Shown here piece after piece: positions 53,110-62,536 of a stretch of 64,000 nucleotides of DNA (the first letter of the stretch is position 1; every line of letters begins with the position of its first letter). Source of the DNA: Mycolicibacterium fallax (lineage in GTDB: Bacteria; Actinomycetota; Actinomycetes; Mycobacteriales; Mycobacteriaceae); NCBI RefSeq assembly GCF_010726955.1, contig NZ_AP022603.1:4030001-4094000 (forward strand). Reading direction: 5' to 3'. The notes beneath the pieces were generated by a model that made no database searches, had not been told where the DNA came from, and was given only the letters and a program-made list of their open reading frames with translations. The position numbers were made by a program, and so were the translations under genes.

Positions 53110-54039
53110 ATGAACGCTCCAGCCGTCGCGCAACCGGCGACCGGCCACTACGAGCTCAGCCATCTGCGCTCGCTGGAGGCCGAGGCCATCCACATCATCC
53201 GGGAGGTGGCCGCCGAGTTCGAGCGGCCGGTGCTGCTGTTCTCCGGCGGCAAGGACTCCATCGTCATGCTGCATCTGGCGATCAAGGCGTTCGCGCCGGG
53301 CCGGGTGCCGTTCCCGGTGATGCACGTGGACACCGGGCACAACTTCGACGAGGTGATCAACACCCGCGACGCGCTGGTGGCCCGGCACGGCATCCGGCTG
53401 GTGGTGGCCAGCGTGCAGGACGACATCGACGCGGGCCGGGTGGTCGACAAGGGCCCGTCGCGCAACCCGCTGCAGACCGTCACGCTGCTGCGCGGCATCG
53501 CCGAGAACGCCTTCGACGCCGCGTTCGGCGGGGCGCGGCGCGACGAGGAGAAGGCCCGCGCCAAGGAGCGGGTGTTCAGCTTCCGCGACGAGTTCGGCCA
53601 GTGGGACCCCAAGGCGCAGCGCCCCGAACTGTGGAATCTCTACAACGGCCGGCACCGCAAGGGCGAGCACATCCGGGCGTTCCCGCTGTCGAACTGGACC
53701 GAATACGACATCTGGGCCTACATCGGCGCCGAGAACATCGAGCTGCCGTCGATCTACTACGCCCACACCCGGCCGGTGTTCGAGCGCGACGGGATGCTGC
53801 TGGCCGTGCACCGCTTCCTGCAGCCGCGCGAGGGCGAGCGGGTCTTCGAGACCTCGGTGCGGTTCCGCACCGTCGGCGACGTCACCTGCACCGGCTGCGT
53901 GGAATCCACCGCGGCCACCGTGGACGAGGTGATCGCCGAGACCGCGGTGTCCCGGCTGACCGAGCGCGGTGCCACCCGCGCCGACGACCGGATCTCCGAG
54001 GCCGGCATGGAAGACCGCAAGCGGGAGGGCTACTTCTGA
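53110..54039 (+). CDS. cysD: Sulfate adenylyltransferase subunit 2 CysD
   Basis: 309 residues. With CysN it makes APS from ATP and sulfate, the entry step of sulfate assimilation. ATP-pyrophosphatase PP-loop LLFSGGKDSIVML (about 41-53), VMHVDTGHNFDEVI (about 74-87), DEEKARAKERVFSFRDEFG and C-terminal GDVTCTGCVES are the CysD hallmarks. ATG 53110 is used; GAGG at 53094-53097 is 12 nt upstream. M. tuberculosis CysD (Rv1285) is 332 aa, so the N-terminus may differ. The stop overlaps cysNC (TGATG). Confidence 0.95.
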   Translation: MNAPAVAQPATGHYELSHLRSLEAEAIHIIREVAAEFERPVLLFSGGKDSIVMLHLAIKAFAPGRVPFPVMHVDTGHNFDEVINTRDALVARHGIRLVVASVQDDIDAGRVVDKGPSRNPLQTVTLLRGIAENAFDAAFGGARRDEEKARAKERVFSFRDEFGQWDPKAQRPELWNLYNGRHRKGEHIRAFPLSNWTEYDIWAYIGAENIELPSIYYAHTRPVFERDGMLLAVHRFLQPREGERVFETSVRFRTVGDVTCTGCVESTAATVDEVIAETAVSRLTERGATRADDRISEAGMEDRKREGYF

Positions 54040-55901
54040 TGACCGAACCCACCACGCTGCTGCGGATCGCCACCGCCGGCTCGGTCGACGACGGCAAGTC
54101 CACCCTGATCGGCCGGCTGCTGTACGACTCGAAGGCGGTGATGGAGGACCAGCTCGCCGCCGTCGAGCGCACCTCCAAGGAACGCGGCAACGACTACACC
54201 GATCTGGCGCTGGTCACCGACGGCCTGCGGGCCGAGCGGGAGCAGGGCATCACCATCGACGTGGCCTACCGCTACTTCGCCACCGCCAAGCGCAAATTCA
54301 TCATCGCCGACACCCCCGGGCACATTCAGTACACCCGCAACATGGTGACCGGCACCTCCACCGCGCAGCTGGCGATCGTGCTCGTCGACGCCCGGCACGG
54401 CCTGATGGAACAGTCCCGCAGGCACGCCTTCCTGGCCTCGCTGCTCGGGGTCCGCCACATCGTGCTCGCGGTCAACAAGATGGACCTGATCGGCTGGGAT
54501 GAGGAGCGGTTCAACTTCATCCGCGACGAGTTCCACACCTTCGCCGCCCGGCTGGACATCCAGGACGTCACCACCATCCCGCTGTCGGCGCTGATGGGGG
54601 ACAACGTGGTCAGCAAGTCCGACAAGACGCCCTGGTACGACGGCCCGGCCCTGCTGAGCCACCTGGAGGACGTCTACATCACCGGCGACCGCAACCTGAT
54701 CGACGTGCGCTTCCCGGTGCAGTACGTGATCCGGCCGCAGACCCACGAGCACGCCGATCACCGCAGCTACGCGGGCACGGTGGCCTCCGGCGTGCTGCGC
54801 CCCGGCGACGACATCGTGGTGCTGCCCAGCGGCAAGACCAGCACCATCACCGCGATTGACGGCCCGACCGGCCCGGTGGCCGAGGCCTTCCCGCCGATGG
54901 CGGTGTCGGTCAGCCTGGCCGACGACGTCGACATCTCTCGCGGCGACATGCTGGCCCGGCCGAAGAACCAGCCGGTTGCCAGCACCGAGTTCGACGCCAC
55001 GGTGTGCTGGATGTCCGACGACGCCACCCTGGAACCGGGCCGGGACTACCTGATCAAGCACACCACCCGCACCGCGCGGGTGCGGGTCGCCGCGCTCGAC
55101 TACCGGCTGGACGTCAACACGCTGCACCGGGACAAGGCCGCGACCGCGCTCAAGCTCAACGAGCTGGGCCGGGTGACGCTGCGCGCGCAGAGCCCGCTGC
55201 TGCTCGACGAGTACTCCCGCAACCCGGTGACCGGCTCGTTCATCCTGATCGACCCGGTCACCAACGGCACCGTGGCCGCCGGCATGGTCCGCGACACCAC
55301 CCCGGTCGCCGACCGCGAGGCCAGCCCGAACACCGTCCGGCACGAGTCGCTGATCACCGCCCGGGAACGGCTCAGCAAGGGCCGCACCGTCTGGCTCACC
55401 GGGCTGTCCGGCTCGGGCAAGTCCTCGATCTCGGTGCTGGTGGAGCAGAAGCTGATCGAAAAGGGTTGCCCCGCCTACATTCTCGACGGCGACAACCTGC
55501 GGCACGGGCTGAACGCCGACCTCGGGTTCACCATGGACGACCGGGCGGAGAACCTGCGCCGACTGGCCCACATCGCGACCCTGATGGCCGACGCCGGACT
55601 GACCGTGATGGTCCCGGCGATCAGCCCGCTGGCCGAACACCGCGAGCTGGCCCGCAAGGTGCACGACGCGGCCGGCATCGAGTTCTTCGAGGTGTTCGTC
55701 GACACCCCGCTGGCCGACTGCGAGCGCCGCGACCCCAAGGGCCTGTACGCCAAGGCCCGGGCCGGGGAGATCACTCACTTCACCGGCATCGACAGCCCCT
55801 ATCAGCGGCCCAAGGACCCGAGCCTGCGGCTGACCCCGGAGGTCGGTCTCGACGAGCAGGCCCGGCTGGTGGTCGAGATGCTCGAGCGCGCCGATGGCTG
55901 A
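54039..55901 (+). CDS. cysNC: Bifunctional sulfate adenylyltransferase subunit 1 / APS kinase CysNC
   Basis: 620 residues. N-terminal EF-Tu-like GTPase CysN (about 1-435): G1 GSVDDGKSTLIGRL (about 13-26), G3 DTPGHIQYTRNM, G4 NKMD, followed by beta-barrel domains. C-terminal CysC APS kinase (about 445-620): P-loop GLSGSGKSS (about 453-461), DGDNLRHGLNADLGF, RDPKGLYAKARAGEI. It makes PAPS from sulfate with CysD. M. tuberculosis CysNC (Rv1286) is 614 aa. ATG 54039 overlaps the cysD TGA by one base; cysQ overlaps its 3' end by 8 bp. Confidence 0.96.
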   Translation: MTEPTTLLRIATAGSVDDGKSTLIGRLLYDSKAVMEDQLAAVERTSKERGNDYTDLALVTDGLRAEREQGITIDVAYRYFATAKRKFIIADTPGHIQYTRNMVTGTSTAQLAIVLVDARHGLMEQSRRHAFLASLLGVRHIVLAVNKMDLIGWDEERFNFIRDEFHTFAARLDIQDVTTIPLSALMGDNVVSKSDKTPWYDGPALLSHLEDVYITGDRNLIDVRFPVQYVIRPQTHEHADHRSYAGTVASGVLRPGDDIVVLPSGKTSTITAIDGPTGPVAEAFPPMAVSVSLADDVDISRGDMLARPKNQPVASTEFDATVCWMSDDATLEPGRDYLIKHTTRTARVRVAALDYRLDVNTLHRDKAATALKLNELGRVTLRAQSPLLLDEYSRNPVTGSFILIDPVTNGTVAAGMVRDTTPVADREASPNTVRHESLITARERLSKGRTVWLTGLSGSGKSSISVLVEQKLIEKGCPAYILDGDNLRHGLNADLGFTMDDRAENLRRLAHIATLMADAGLTVMVPAISPLAEHRELARKVHDAAGIEFFEVFVDTPLADCERRDPKGLYAKARAGEITHFTGIDSPYQRPKDPSLRLTPEVGLDEQARLVVEMLERADG

Positions 55902-56637
55902 CCACCTGCTGGCCGCCGACCTGGCGACCCGGGCCGGGCAGTTGCTGCTCGGGGTGCGCGAGGAGTTCGCCGACGCCGAGGCCGCCGAGCGCAAGGCCGC
56001 CGGGGATCGCCGCTCGCACGAGTTCCTGATGGCCGAGCTGGCCGCCGCTCGCCCGGACGACGCGGTGCTCTCCGAGGAGGCCACCGAGGCCGAGCTGGCC
56101 AACTCGAAACGGATTGGCGCGCAGCGGGTCTGGATCGTCGACCCGCTGGACGGCACCCGGGAGTTCGCCGAACTCGGCCGCGACGACTGGGCCGTGCACG
56201 TCGCGCTGTGGCAGGCCGGTGAGCTGATCGCCGGGGCCGTCGCGCTGCCCGCCCAGGGCATCACGCTGGCCACCCCCGACGTCCCGGCGCCGGCCGCCGG
56301 CGACGGCCCGGCCCGGGTGGTGGTGTCGCGGACCCGCCCGCCCGCGGTCGCGCTGGCCGTCCGCGACGCCCTCGACGGCGTGCTGGTGGAAATGGGTTCG
56401 GCCGGTGCCAAGGTCGCCGCCGTCGTGCAGGGCCACGCCGATGTGTACGTGCACGCCGGTGGCCAGTACGAGTGGGATTCGGCCGCCCCGGTCGCGGTGG
56501 CCCGCGCCGCCGGCCTGCACACCTCCCGGATCGACGGCTCGCCGCTGCGCTACAACCGGACCGATCCGCGGCTGCCGGACCTGATCGTCTGCCGGCCCGA
56601 GTACGCCGCCGCGGTGCTCGCGGCCGTGAGCAGCTAG
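55894..56637 (+). CDS. cysQ: 3'-phosphoadenosine 5'-phosphate (PAP) phosphatase CysQ-like
   Basis: 247 residues of the inositol-monophosphatase/FIG superfamily. Metal/catalytic motifs: LSEEATEAE (about 60-68), WIVDPLDGTREF (about 80-91) and YEWDSAAPVAVARAAG (about 191-206). CysQ removes PAP left by sulfotransferases and PAPS reductase, and may dephosphorylate PAPS to tune the pool. ATG 55894 lies 8 bp inside cysNC. In M. tuberculosis the characterised CysQ is Rv2131c, at another locus, so this linkage directly joins PAPS synthesis and disposal. Confidence 0.9.
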   Translation: MADHLLAADLATRAGQLLLGVREEFADAEAAERKAAGDRRSHEFLMAELAAARPDDAVLSEEATEAELANSKRIGAQRVWIVDPLDGTREFAELGRDDWAVHVALWQAGELIAGAVALPAQGITLATPDVPAPAAGDGPARVVVSRTRPPAVALAVRDALDGVLVEMGSAGAKVAAVVQGHADVYVHAGGQYEWDSAAPVAVARAAGLHTSRIDGSPLRYNRTDPRLPDLIVCRPEYAAAVLAAVSS

Positions 56638-57117
56638 ATGAGGATGTCGGCCAAGGCGGAGTACGCGGTGCGCGCCATGGTCGAGCTGGCCGCCGCCGAA
56701 CCGGGCGCGCTGCGCAAGACCGAGGAGCTGGCCAACGCCCAGGGCATCCCGGCGCAGTTCCTGGTCGACATCCTCGCGGCGCTGCGGGCCGACCTGCTGG
56801 TGCGCAGTCACCGGGGCCGCGACGGCGGCTACACGCTGGCCCGGCCGGCCGCCGAGATCAGCGTCGCCGACGTACTGCGCTGCGTCGACGGCCCGCTGGC
56901 CAGCGTGCGGGACATGGGCCTGGGCGACCTGCCCTACGCCGGGCCGACCGCGGCGCTGACCGACGTCTGGCGGGCGCTGCGGGCCAGCATGCGCGCGGTG
57001 CTGGAGCAGACCAGCCTGGCCGACGTCGCGGCGGGAAAGCTGCCCGGCCACGTCGCGGGGCTGGCCGACGACTACCGCGATCAGGAGGCCAGCCGCGGAC
57101 ACCGCCGGGCGCCCTAG
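56638..57117 (+). CDS. Rrf2-family transcriptional regulator (Rv1287-like)
   Basis: 159 residues. Winged HTH begins [19 protein letters not shown]; the recognition segment is [20 protein letters not shown] and the wing is [21 protein letters not shown]. Only one Cys (in VLRCVDG) is present, so the three-Cys IscR/NsrR iron-sulfur site is absent; this is the CymR-like type that senses sulfur metabolites or partner enzymes. ATG 56638 abuts the cysQ stop. It is last in the cys operon and is a plausible autoregulator of it. M. tuberculosis Rv1287 is 161 aa. Confidence 0.92.
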   Translation: MRMSAKAEYAVRAMVELAAAEPGALRKTEELANAQGIPAQFLVDILAALRADLLVRSHRGRDGGYTLARPAAEISVADVLRCVDGPLASVRDMGLGDLPYAGPTAALTDVWRALRASMRAVLEQTSLADVAAGKLPGHVAGLADDYRDQEASRGHRRAP

Positions 57118-57497
57118 CCGCCGTAGGGCCGGGTGAGGATCTCCAGGTAGTGCCCGACCGGATCGCGGAAGTAGACGCCGCGACCGCCATGGTTGTGGTT
57201 GATCTCGCCCAGCCGGGTGCCGGCCGGGTCGGCCCAGTGCGCCAGCCCGGCGGCGACGATCCGCCGGTAGATGGCGTCGAAGTCGTCCTCGTCGACCAGA
57301 AACGCGTAATGCTGCGGATGGATGTCCTCGCCGTCGGGCACGTCGGCGTAGTCCAGGGTGGCGCCGTGCGCGACCGGCACCGCCATGAAGCGGCCGACCG
57401 GCACCGGCTCGGGCAACCCGAACAATTCGGTGAGAAAGGTCGCCGACGCGGCCTTGTCCCGCGCCGCGACGATGGTGTGATTGAAGGTGATCCCCAT
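57114..57497 (-). CDS. VOC-superfamily (glyoxalase/bleomycin-resistance fold) protein
   Basis: 127 residues with two beta-alpha-beta-beta-beta units: [20 protein letters not shown] at the start and the metal-ligand region [20 protein letters not shown] at the end. Candidate metal ligands are His 6, a central His/Glu and Glu in YLEIL. The ATG is at 57495-57497. The 3' end overlaps the Rrf2 gene by 4 bp (CTAG shared). Could be a dioxygenase, isomerase or resistance protein; the sequence does not decide. Confidence 0.85.
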   Translation of the reverse strand: MGITFNHTIVAARDKAASATFLTELFGLPEPVPVGRFMAVPVAHGATLDYADVPDGEDIHPQHYAFLVDEDDFDAIYRRIVAAGLAHWADPAGTRLGEINHNHGGRGVYFRDPVGHYLEILTRPYGG

Positions 57498-57560
57498 ACC
57501 CGTCCAGTCAAGCACCGCCGGCGCCCGGCCGCCAGCAGCCCGGAGTAGCGTCCAGATCCC

Positions 57561-58700
57561 ATGGTTCGCAAAACAGCAGCGGCCGAGCCGCGGGCCGGCG
57601 CGGAGGTGCTCGGCCGGATCGGGCCCAACTGGTTCGCCGCGGTGATGGGCACCGGCATCGTGGCGACCGCCGGCGCCATCCTGCCGGTCCGGCTGCCCGG
57701 CCTGCAGGGTTTCACCGACGTGGTCTGGGTGATCGCGGCGCTGCTGCTGGCGGTGCTGATCGTGGTGGTCGGCGGGCACTGGCTGCGGCACCCGACGGTG
57801 GCGCGCAGCCACGCCCGCAACCCGCAGATGGCGCACTACTACGGCGCCGCGCCGATGGCGCTGAACACCATCGGCGCCGGCGCGGTGCTGCTGGGCCCCG
57901 ACCTGCTCGGCCAGCGGGTGGCGATCGACCTGGCCTGGGCGCTGTGGAGCGCGGGCACCATCGGCGGGCTGTTCACCGCGGTCAGCATCCCGTATCTGAT
58001 GTTCACCCAGTACAACGTCACCCCGGATTCGGCGTTCGGCGGCTGGCTGATGCCCGTCGTCCCGCCGATGGTCTCGGCGGCCGGCGGCGCCCTGCTGATC
58101 CCGCACATGGCGCCCGGCGCCGGGCAGCAGACCATGCTCTACGGCTGCTACGCGATGTTCGGCCTGTCGCTGGTGGCGTCGCTGATCATCATCACGATGA
58201 TCTGGAGCCGGCTGGTGCTGTACGGCACCTCCGGCAGCGCGCGGATCCCGACGCTGTGGATCGTGCTGGGCCCGCTGGGACAGTCCATCACCGTGGCCGG
58301 GCTGCTCGGCAGCCACGCCGCCGGGGTGGTGGCGCCCGAGCTGGCCGCCGGGATGGTGGTGTTCGGGGTGCTGTTCGGCGTCCCGGTGTGGGGCTTCGGG
58401 ATGCTCTGGATTGCGCTGGCGCTGTCGCTGACCATCCGCACCCTGCGCCGCGGCATGCCGTTCGCGCTGACCTGGTGGAGCCTGACGTTTCCGGTCGGCA
58501 CCTTCGTCACCGGCACCACCCAGCTGGCCATCCACACCGGGCTGCCGGCCTTCCGGGTCGCCGCGGTGGTGCTCTACACCGCGCTGCTGACCACCTGGCT
58601 GCTGGTGGCGATCCGCACCGCGGGCGGCAGCCTGCGCGGGCAGCTGTTCGGCCCGGTGCCGACCGCCGCGGTGCCGGTGGGCAAGGACCCCGCCCGGTAG
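57561..58700 (+). CDS. TDT-family transporter (tellurite-resistance/dicarboxylate/sulfite exporter family)
   Basis: 379 residues with about ten hydrophobic segments. TDT hallmarks: GPNWFAAVMGTGIVATAGA (about 21-39), WSAGTIGGLFTAVSIPYLMF, GWLMPVVPPMVSAAGGALL and WWSLTFPVGTFVTGTTQLA near the C-terminus. The family includes TehA, Mae1 and the yeast sulfite pump Ssu1. Lying just past the sulfate-activation operon, sulfite or sulfonate export is an attractive inference, but dicarboxylate or anion transport is equally consistent. It diverges from the VOC gene. Confidence 0.85.
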   Translation: MVRKTAAAEPRAGAEVLGRIGPNWFAAVMGTGIVATAGAILPVRLPGLQGFTDVVWVIAALLLAVLIVVVGGHWLRHPTVARSHARNPQMAHYYGAAPMALNTIGAGAVLLGPDLLGQRVAIDLAWALWSAGTIGGLFTAVSIPYLMFTQYNVTPDSAFGGWLMPVVPPMVSAAGGALLIPHMAPGAGQQTMLYGCYAMFGLSLVASLIIITMIWSRLVLYGTSGSARIPTLWIVLGPLGQSITVAGLLGSHAAGVVAPELAAGMVVFGVLFGVPVWGFGMLWIALALSLTIRTLRRGMPFALTWWSLTFPVGTFVTGTTQLAIHTGLPAFRVAAVVLYTALLTTWLLVAIRTAGGSLRGQLFGPVPTAAVPVGKDPAR

Positions 58701-58719
58701 GGGTGCCAGAATCGGGTGC

Positions 58720-59613
58720 ATGCGGATCGGGATGACGATGCCGGTGATGGAACCCGACCTGGACGCCGCGACGCTGCGGAGCTGGGCCCGGGCCATCGAC
58801 GACGGCCCGTTCTCCTCGCTGTGTTGGGGCGAGCGGATCGCCTTCGACAACCCCGACAGCCTCACCCTGCTCGGCGCGCTGGCCGCCTGGACCGACCGGG
58901 TGCAGCTGGTGACCACGGTGATCGTCCCGCAGCTGCACGATCCGGTGCTGTGCGCGAAGGCCCTGGCCACCGGGGACATGCTCAGCGGCGGGCGGCTGAC
59001 CGTCGGGTTCGGCATCGGTGGCCGCCACGAGGACTACCGCGCGGTGGGCGCGGACACCATGACCCAGTCCATCGCGGGGATGGCCGAACGGGTGGCGATC
59101 ATGCGCCGGGTCTGGGCGGGGGAGAAGGTCACCGAATCGGTGCTGCCGGTCGGCCCGCCGCCGGCCCGCGCCGGCGGGCCACCGCTGCTGGTCGGCACCA
59201 TCGGCGCCAAGACGGTGCGCCGGGCGGCGGCCTGGGCCGACGGGCTGGCCGGCACCACGATGGATCTCGACGTCGCCAAGCAGGGTGAGCTGTTCGACGT
59301 GGCCCGGCAGGCCTGGGCGCAGGCCGGCAAACCCGCGCCGCACCTGGCGACCTCGTTCTGGTTCGCGCTCGGGCCGGCCGAGGCCGCCCGCGACCAGGTC
59401 CGCCGACACCTGCTGCGCTACATGAACTGGATCCCCGCCGAATTCGTCGAGGCCGTCGCGCCGAAGACCGGCTGGGCCGGCGACGAGGACGCGCTGGCCG
59501 CGGTGCTGCGGGAGTTCGCCGCCATCGGAACCGACGAGATCCACCTGATCCCGACCAGCGCCGATCTCGATCAGCTGCGCCGGGTCGCCGACGTCGTCGC
59601 CGACCTCGGCTAG
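58720..59613 (+). CDS. LLM-class (probably F420-dependent) oxidoreductase
   Basis: 297 residues, luciferase-like TIM barrel. Blocks: MRIGMTMPVMEP, SLCWGERIAFD, LLGALAAWTDRVQLVTTVIV (about 51-70), GGRLTVGFGIGGRHEDYRAV (about 89-108) and LLVGTIGAKTVRRAAAWADG. These fit the large mycobacterial F420-binding LLM group better than the FMN-type at 29.3 kb. Substrate unknown. Start ATG 58720 is 19 nt after the TDT gene stop, so the two are probably co-transcribed. Confidence 0.88.
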   Translation: MRIGMTMPVMEPDLDAATLRSWARAIDDGPFSSLCWGERIAFDNPDSLTLLGALAAWTDRVQLVTTVIVPQLHDPVLCAKALATGDMLSGGRLTVGFGIGGRHEDYRAVGADTMTQSIAGMAERVAIMRRVWAGEKVTESVLPVGPPPARAGGPPLLVGTIGAKTVRRAAAWADGLAGTTMDLDVAKQGELFDVARQAWAQAGKPAPHLATSFWFALGPAEAARDQVRRHLLRYMNWIPAEFVEAVAPKTGWAGDEDALAAVLREFAAIGTDEIHLIPTSADLDQLRRVADVVADLG

Positions 59614-59669
59614 CCCGGCCGACGTAGGGTTGGCCTGGCAGGACCCCAGCGGCGGAAAGGCGCGTGAGG

Positions 59670-60839
59670 ATGACGGTGTCTAATTTCGGTGCCTACCAGT
59701 ACGAGATCTATTTCCAAGGCCTGACCGGGGTGCTGCCCACCCTGCCGATGACCTACCCGGAATTGGCCGAGCGGGCCCGGCACGCGCTGTCGCCGTCGCT
59801 GTGGTCCTACGTCGCCGGCGGCGCCGGCGACGAACGGACCCAGGACACCAACGTCACCGCGTTCGACGGCTGGGGACTGATCCCCCGGATGCTGGTCGGC
59901 GCCACCGAACGCGACCTGTCCGTCGAACTGTTCGGAAAGCGCTGGGCCGCACCGATTTTCCTGGCGCCGATCGGGGTGACCGGGCTGTGCGCGCCGGACG
60001 GACACGGTGATCTGGAGACCGCGCGGGCCGCCGACAAGACCGGTGTGCCGATGTGCGTGTCCACCCTCGCCGAGGACACCCTGGAGCACGTCGTCACCGA
60101 ATTCGGCGACACCCCCGGCTTTTTCCAGCTGTACTGCCCGACCGACCGGGACATCGCCGAAAGCCTGGTGCGCCGCGCCGAGGCGGCCGGCTACGCCGGG
60201 ATCGTGATCACCCTGGACACCTGGATCCCCGGTTGGCGGCCCCGCGACCTGGCCACCGCGAACTTCCCGCAGCTGCGCGGGCACTGCCTGGCCAACTACA
60301 CCAGCGACCCGGTGTTCCGGGAGAAGGCCGGCTTCGCCGAGGGCGCCGCCGCCCGCGACGCGGTGCCGTACTGGGCGAGCATCTTCGGTCGCTCGCTGAC
60401 CTGGGACGACCTGGTCTGGCTGCGTGAGCTCACCGCGCTGCCATTGATCGTCAAGGGCATCTGCCATCCCGACGACGCCCGCCGCGCAATCGATTACGGC
60501 GTCGACGGCATCTACTGCAGCAACCACGGCGGCCGGCAGGCCAACGGCGGCCTGCCCGCCCTGGACTGCCTGCCCGCGGTGGCCGAGGCTGCCGGCGAGA
60601 TTCCGGTGCTCTTCGACTCGGGCGTGCGGACCGGCGCCGATGTGATCAAGGCGCTGGCGCTGGGCGCCACCGCGGTCGGCATCGGCCGGCCGTACGCCTA
60701 CGGGCTGGCGCTGGCCGGCACCGCCGGGGTGGTGCACGTGCTGCGGTCCCTGCTGGCCGAGGCCGACCTGATCATGGCCGTCGACGGCTATCCGAGCCTG
60801 GCGGCGCTGACCCCGGATGCGTTGCGCCGGGTGCGGTGA
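59670..60839 (+). CDS. FMN-dependent alpha-hydroxy acid oxidase, lactate 2-monooxygenase-like
   Basis: 389 residues. The sequence is strongly similar to M. smegmatis lactate 2-monooxygenase: [56 protein letters not shown], and the active-site His/Arg in [18 protein letters not shown] (about 282-299). The phosphate-binding [20 protein letters not shown] follows; catalytic Lys is in LIVKGI. It would convert L-lactate to acetate plus CO2, or be a related hydroxyacid oxidase. ATG 59670 is chosen (GGAAAGG 9 nt upstream); GTG 59664 is in frame. The GH13 gene starts 12 bp after its stop. Confidence 0.9.
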   Translation: MTVSNFGAYQYEIYFQGLTGVLPTLPMTYPELAERARHALSPSLWSYVAGGAGDERTQDTNVTAFDGWGLIPRMLVGATERDLSVELFGKRWAAPIFLAPIGVTGLCAPDGHGDLETARAADKTGVPMCVSTLAEDTLEHVVTEFGDTPGFFQLYCPTDRDIAESLVRRAEAAGYAGIVITLDTWIPGWRPRDLATANFPQLRGHCLANYTSDPVFREKAGFAEGAAARDAVPYWASIFGRSLTWDDLVWLRELTALPLIVKGICHPDDARRAIDYGVDGIYCSNHGGRQANGGLPALDCLPAVAEAAGEIPVLFDSGVRTGADVIKALALGATAVGIGRPYAYGLALAGTAGVVHVLRSLLAEADLIMAVDGYPSLAALTPDALRRVR

Positions 60840-60851
60840 CGGGCGGCGGCG

Positions 60852-62474
60852 ATGCGCTGGTGGCAGTCTGCGGTGGTCTACCAGGTCTACATCCGTAGTT
60901 TCGCCGACGGCAGCGGCGACGGCATCGGCGACATCGCCGGGCTGCGGGACCGGCTGGGCTACCTGACCGAACTCGGTGTCGACGCGCTGTGGATCAACCC
61001 GTGGTATCCCTCACCGCAGGCCGACGCCGGCTACGACGTCGCCGACTACTGCGGCATCGAACCCGACTACGGAACCCTGCAGCAGGCCCAGGATTTCCTC
61101 GCCGAGGCGCACGCCGCCGGCCTGCGGGTGATCCTGGACATCGTGCCCAACCACACCTCGGCGGCGCACCGCTGGTTCGCCGCCGCGCTGGCCGGGGAGC
61201 CCGGCGCCCGGGACCGCTACCACTTCCGGGCCGGCCGCGGAGACCGCGGCCAGCTGCCGCCGAACGACTGGCAGAGCGTGTTCGGCGGGCCCGCCTGGAG
61301 CCGGATCGCCGACGGCAGCTGGTACCTGCACCTGTTCGCCCCCGCCCAACCCGACCTGAACTGGGATCACCCGCAGGTGCGCCGAGAGTTCGAGGACGTG
61401 CTGCGGTTCTGGTTCGACCGGGGCGTCGACGGCTTCCGCATCGACGTGGCGCACGGCCTGGTCAAGGCGCCCGGGCTGCCCGACCGCGACACCGGGCTCG
61501 GCATGCTCGACGGGGCGGCGCACCCGGCCTGGGACCAGGACGGGGTGCACGAGATCTACCGGGGCTGGCGCGCGGTGGCCCGGGAGTACGACCCGGAACG
61601 GGTGTTCATCGCCGAGGCCTGGGTGGCCGACAGCGGACGGCTGGCCCGCTACCTGCGCCCCGACGAACTGCACACCGCGTTCCAGTTCGACTTCCTGCGG
61701 GCGCCCTGGCGGGCGGCGAGCCTGCGGGAGGTGGCCGACGACGCGATGGCCGCCGCGGCGACCGTCGGTGCCCCACCGACCTGGGTGCTGTCCAACCACG
61801 ACGTCACCCGCACCGTCACCCGGTACGCCCGCTCGCAGCCCGACCACCTCGTCGGCACCGACTGGGAGCGCAAACGCTGGACGCGGGAGCCCGCCGACCA
61901 CGACCTGGGCCGGCGCCGGGCCCGGGCCGGCGCCCTGCTGCAACTGGCGCTGCCCGGCACCGCCTACATCTATCAGGGCGAGGAACTCGGGCTGGAGGAG
62001 ATCGAGCAGCTGCCCGACGAGCTGCGCCGGGACCCGACGTTCGCGCAGTCCGGGTTCACCGACGTCGGCCGGGACGGCTGCCGCATTCCGCTGCCGTGGT
62101 CCGGGGCCGCGGCGCCCTACGGGTTCTCGCCGGCGCCGGTGACCACCTGGCTGCCGCAGCCGCCGCACTGGGGCAGCCGCGCGGTCGCCGCCCAGCACGA
62201 CGACCCGGCGTCGGTCCTTCAGCTGTACCGCGCCGCGCTGCGGCTGCGGCGCACGCACTGGCGGGGCGCGGGGCCGGTGCGGTGGCTGGACTGCCCGCCC
62301 GGGGTGCTGGCGTTTCGCCGCGGTGAGCTCTGCTGCTGGGTCAACACCACCGGCCGGGAGGTGGCGCTGCCGAAGAATGCGACGGTGCTGTTGGCCTCGC
62401 ATTCGACGGCCACCGAAACACGGCTGCCGCCGGATACGACGGTGTGGCTGGCCGCACCGGAGATATCGCTGTGA
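60852..62474 (+). CDS. aglA: GH13 alpha-glucosidase
   Basis: 540 residues, (beta/alpha)8 glycoside hydrolase. N-terminal WWQSAVVYQVYIRSFADG is typical of oligo-1,6/alpha-glucosidases. Catalytic residues: nucleophile Asp in GFRIDVAHGL (about 194-203), acid/base Glu in FIAEAW (about 252-257) and transition-state Asp in SNHDVTRT (about 315). GYDVADYCGIEPDYGT is conserved region I. It probably hydrolyses maltose/trehalulose-type alpha-glucosides. M. tuberculosis AglA (Rv2471) is 546 aa at another locus; the symbol is by similarity. Confidence 0.9.
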   Translation: MRWWQSAVVYQVYIRSFADGSGDGIGDIAGLRDRLGYLTELGVDALWINPWYPSPQADAGYDVADYCGIEPDYGTLQQAQDFLAEAHAAGLRVILDIVPNHTSAAHRWFAAALAGEPGARDRYHFRAGRGDRGQLPPNDWQSVFGGPAWSRIADGSWYLHLFAPAQPDLNWDHPQVRREFEDVLRFWFDRGVDGFRIDVAHGLVKAPGLPDRDTGLGMLDGAAHPAWDQDGVHEIYRGWRAVAREYDPERVFIAEAWVADSGRLARYLRPDELHTAFQFDFLRAPWRAASLREVADDAMAAAATVGAPPTWVLSNHDVTRTVTRYARSQPDHLVGTDWERKRWTREPADHDLGRRRARAGALLQLALPGTAYIYQGEELGLEEIEQLPDELRRDPTFAQSGFTDVGRDGCRIPLPWSGAAAPYGFSPAPVTTWLPQPPHWGSRAVAAQHDDPASVLQLYRAALRLRRTHWRGAGPVRWLDCPPGVLAFRRGELCCWVNTTGREVALPKNATVLLASHSTATETRLPPDTTVWLAAPEISL

Positions 62475-62525
62475 CGTGGCACAACAATGGCGGCCGCGGG
62501 GCGGCGCAGAGTCTTAGTGATTAAT

Positions 62526-62531
62526 TACATT
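62526..62531 (+). promoter_or_regulatory. -10 box TACATT of the orphan leader/peptide unit
   Basis: TACATT matches TANNNT and predicts transcription from about 62538, exactly at the first hairpin of the leader. No convincing -35 was found, which is common in mycobacteria. Confidence 0.45.
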
Positions 62532-62536
62532 TCAAT

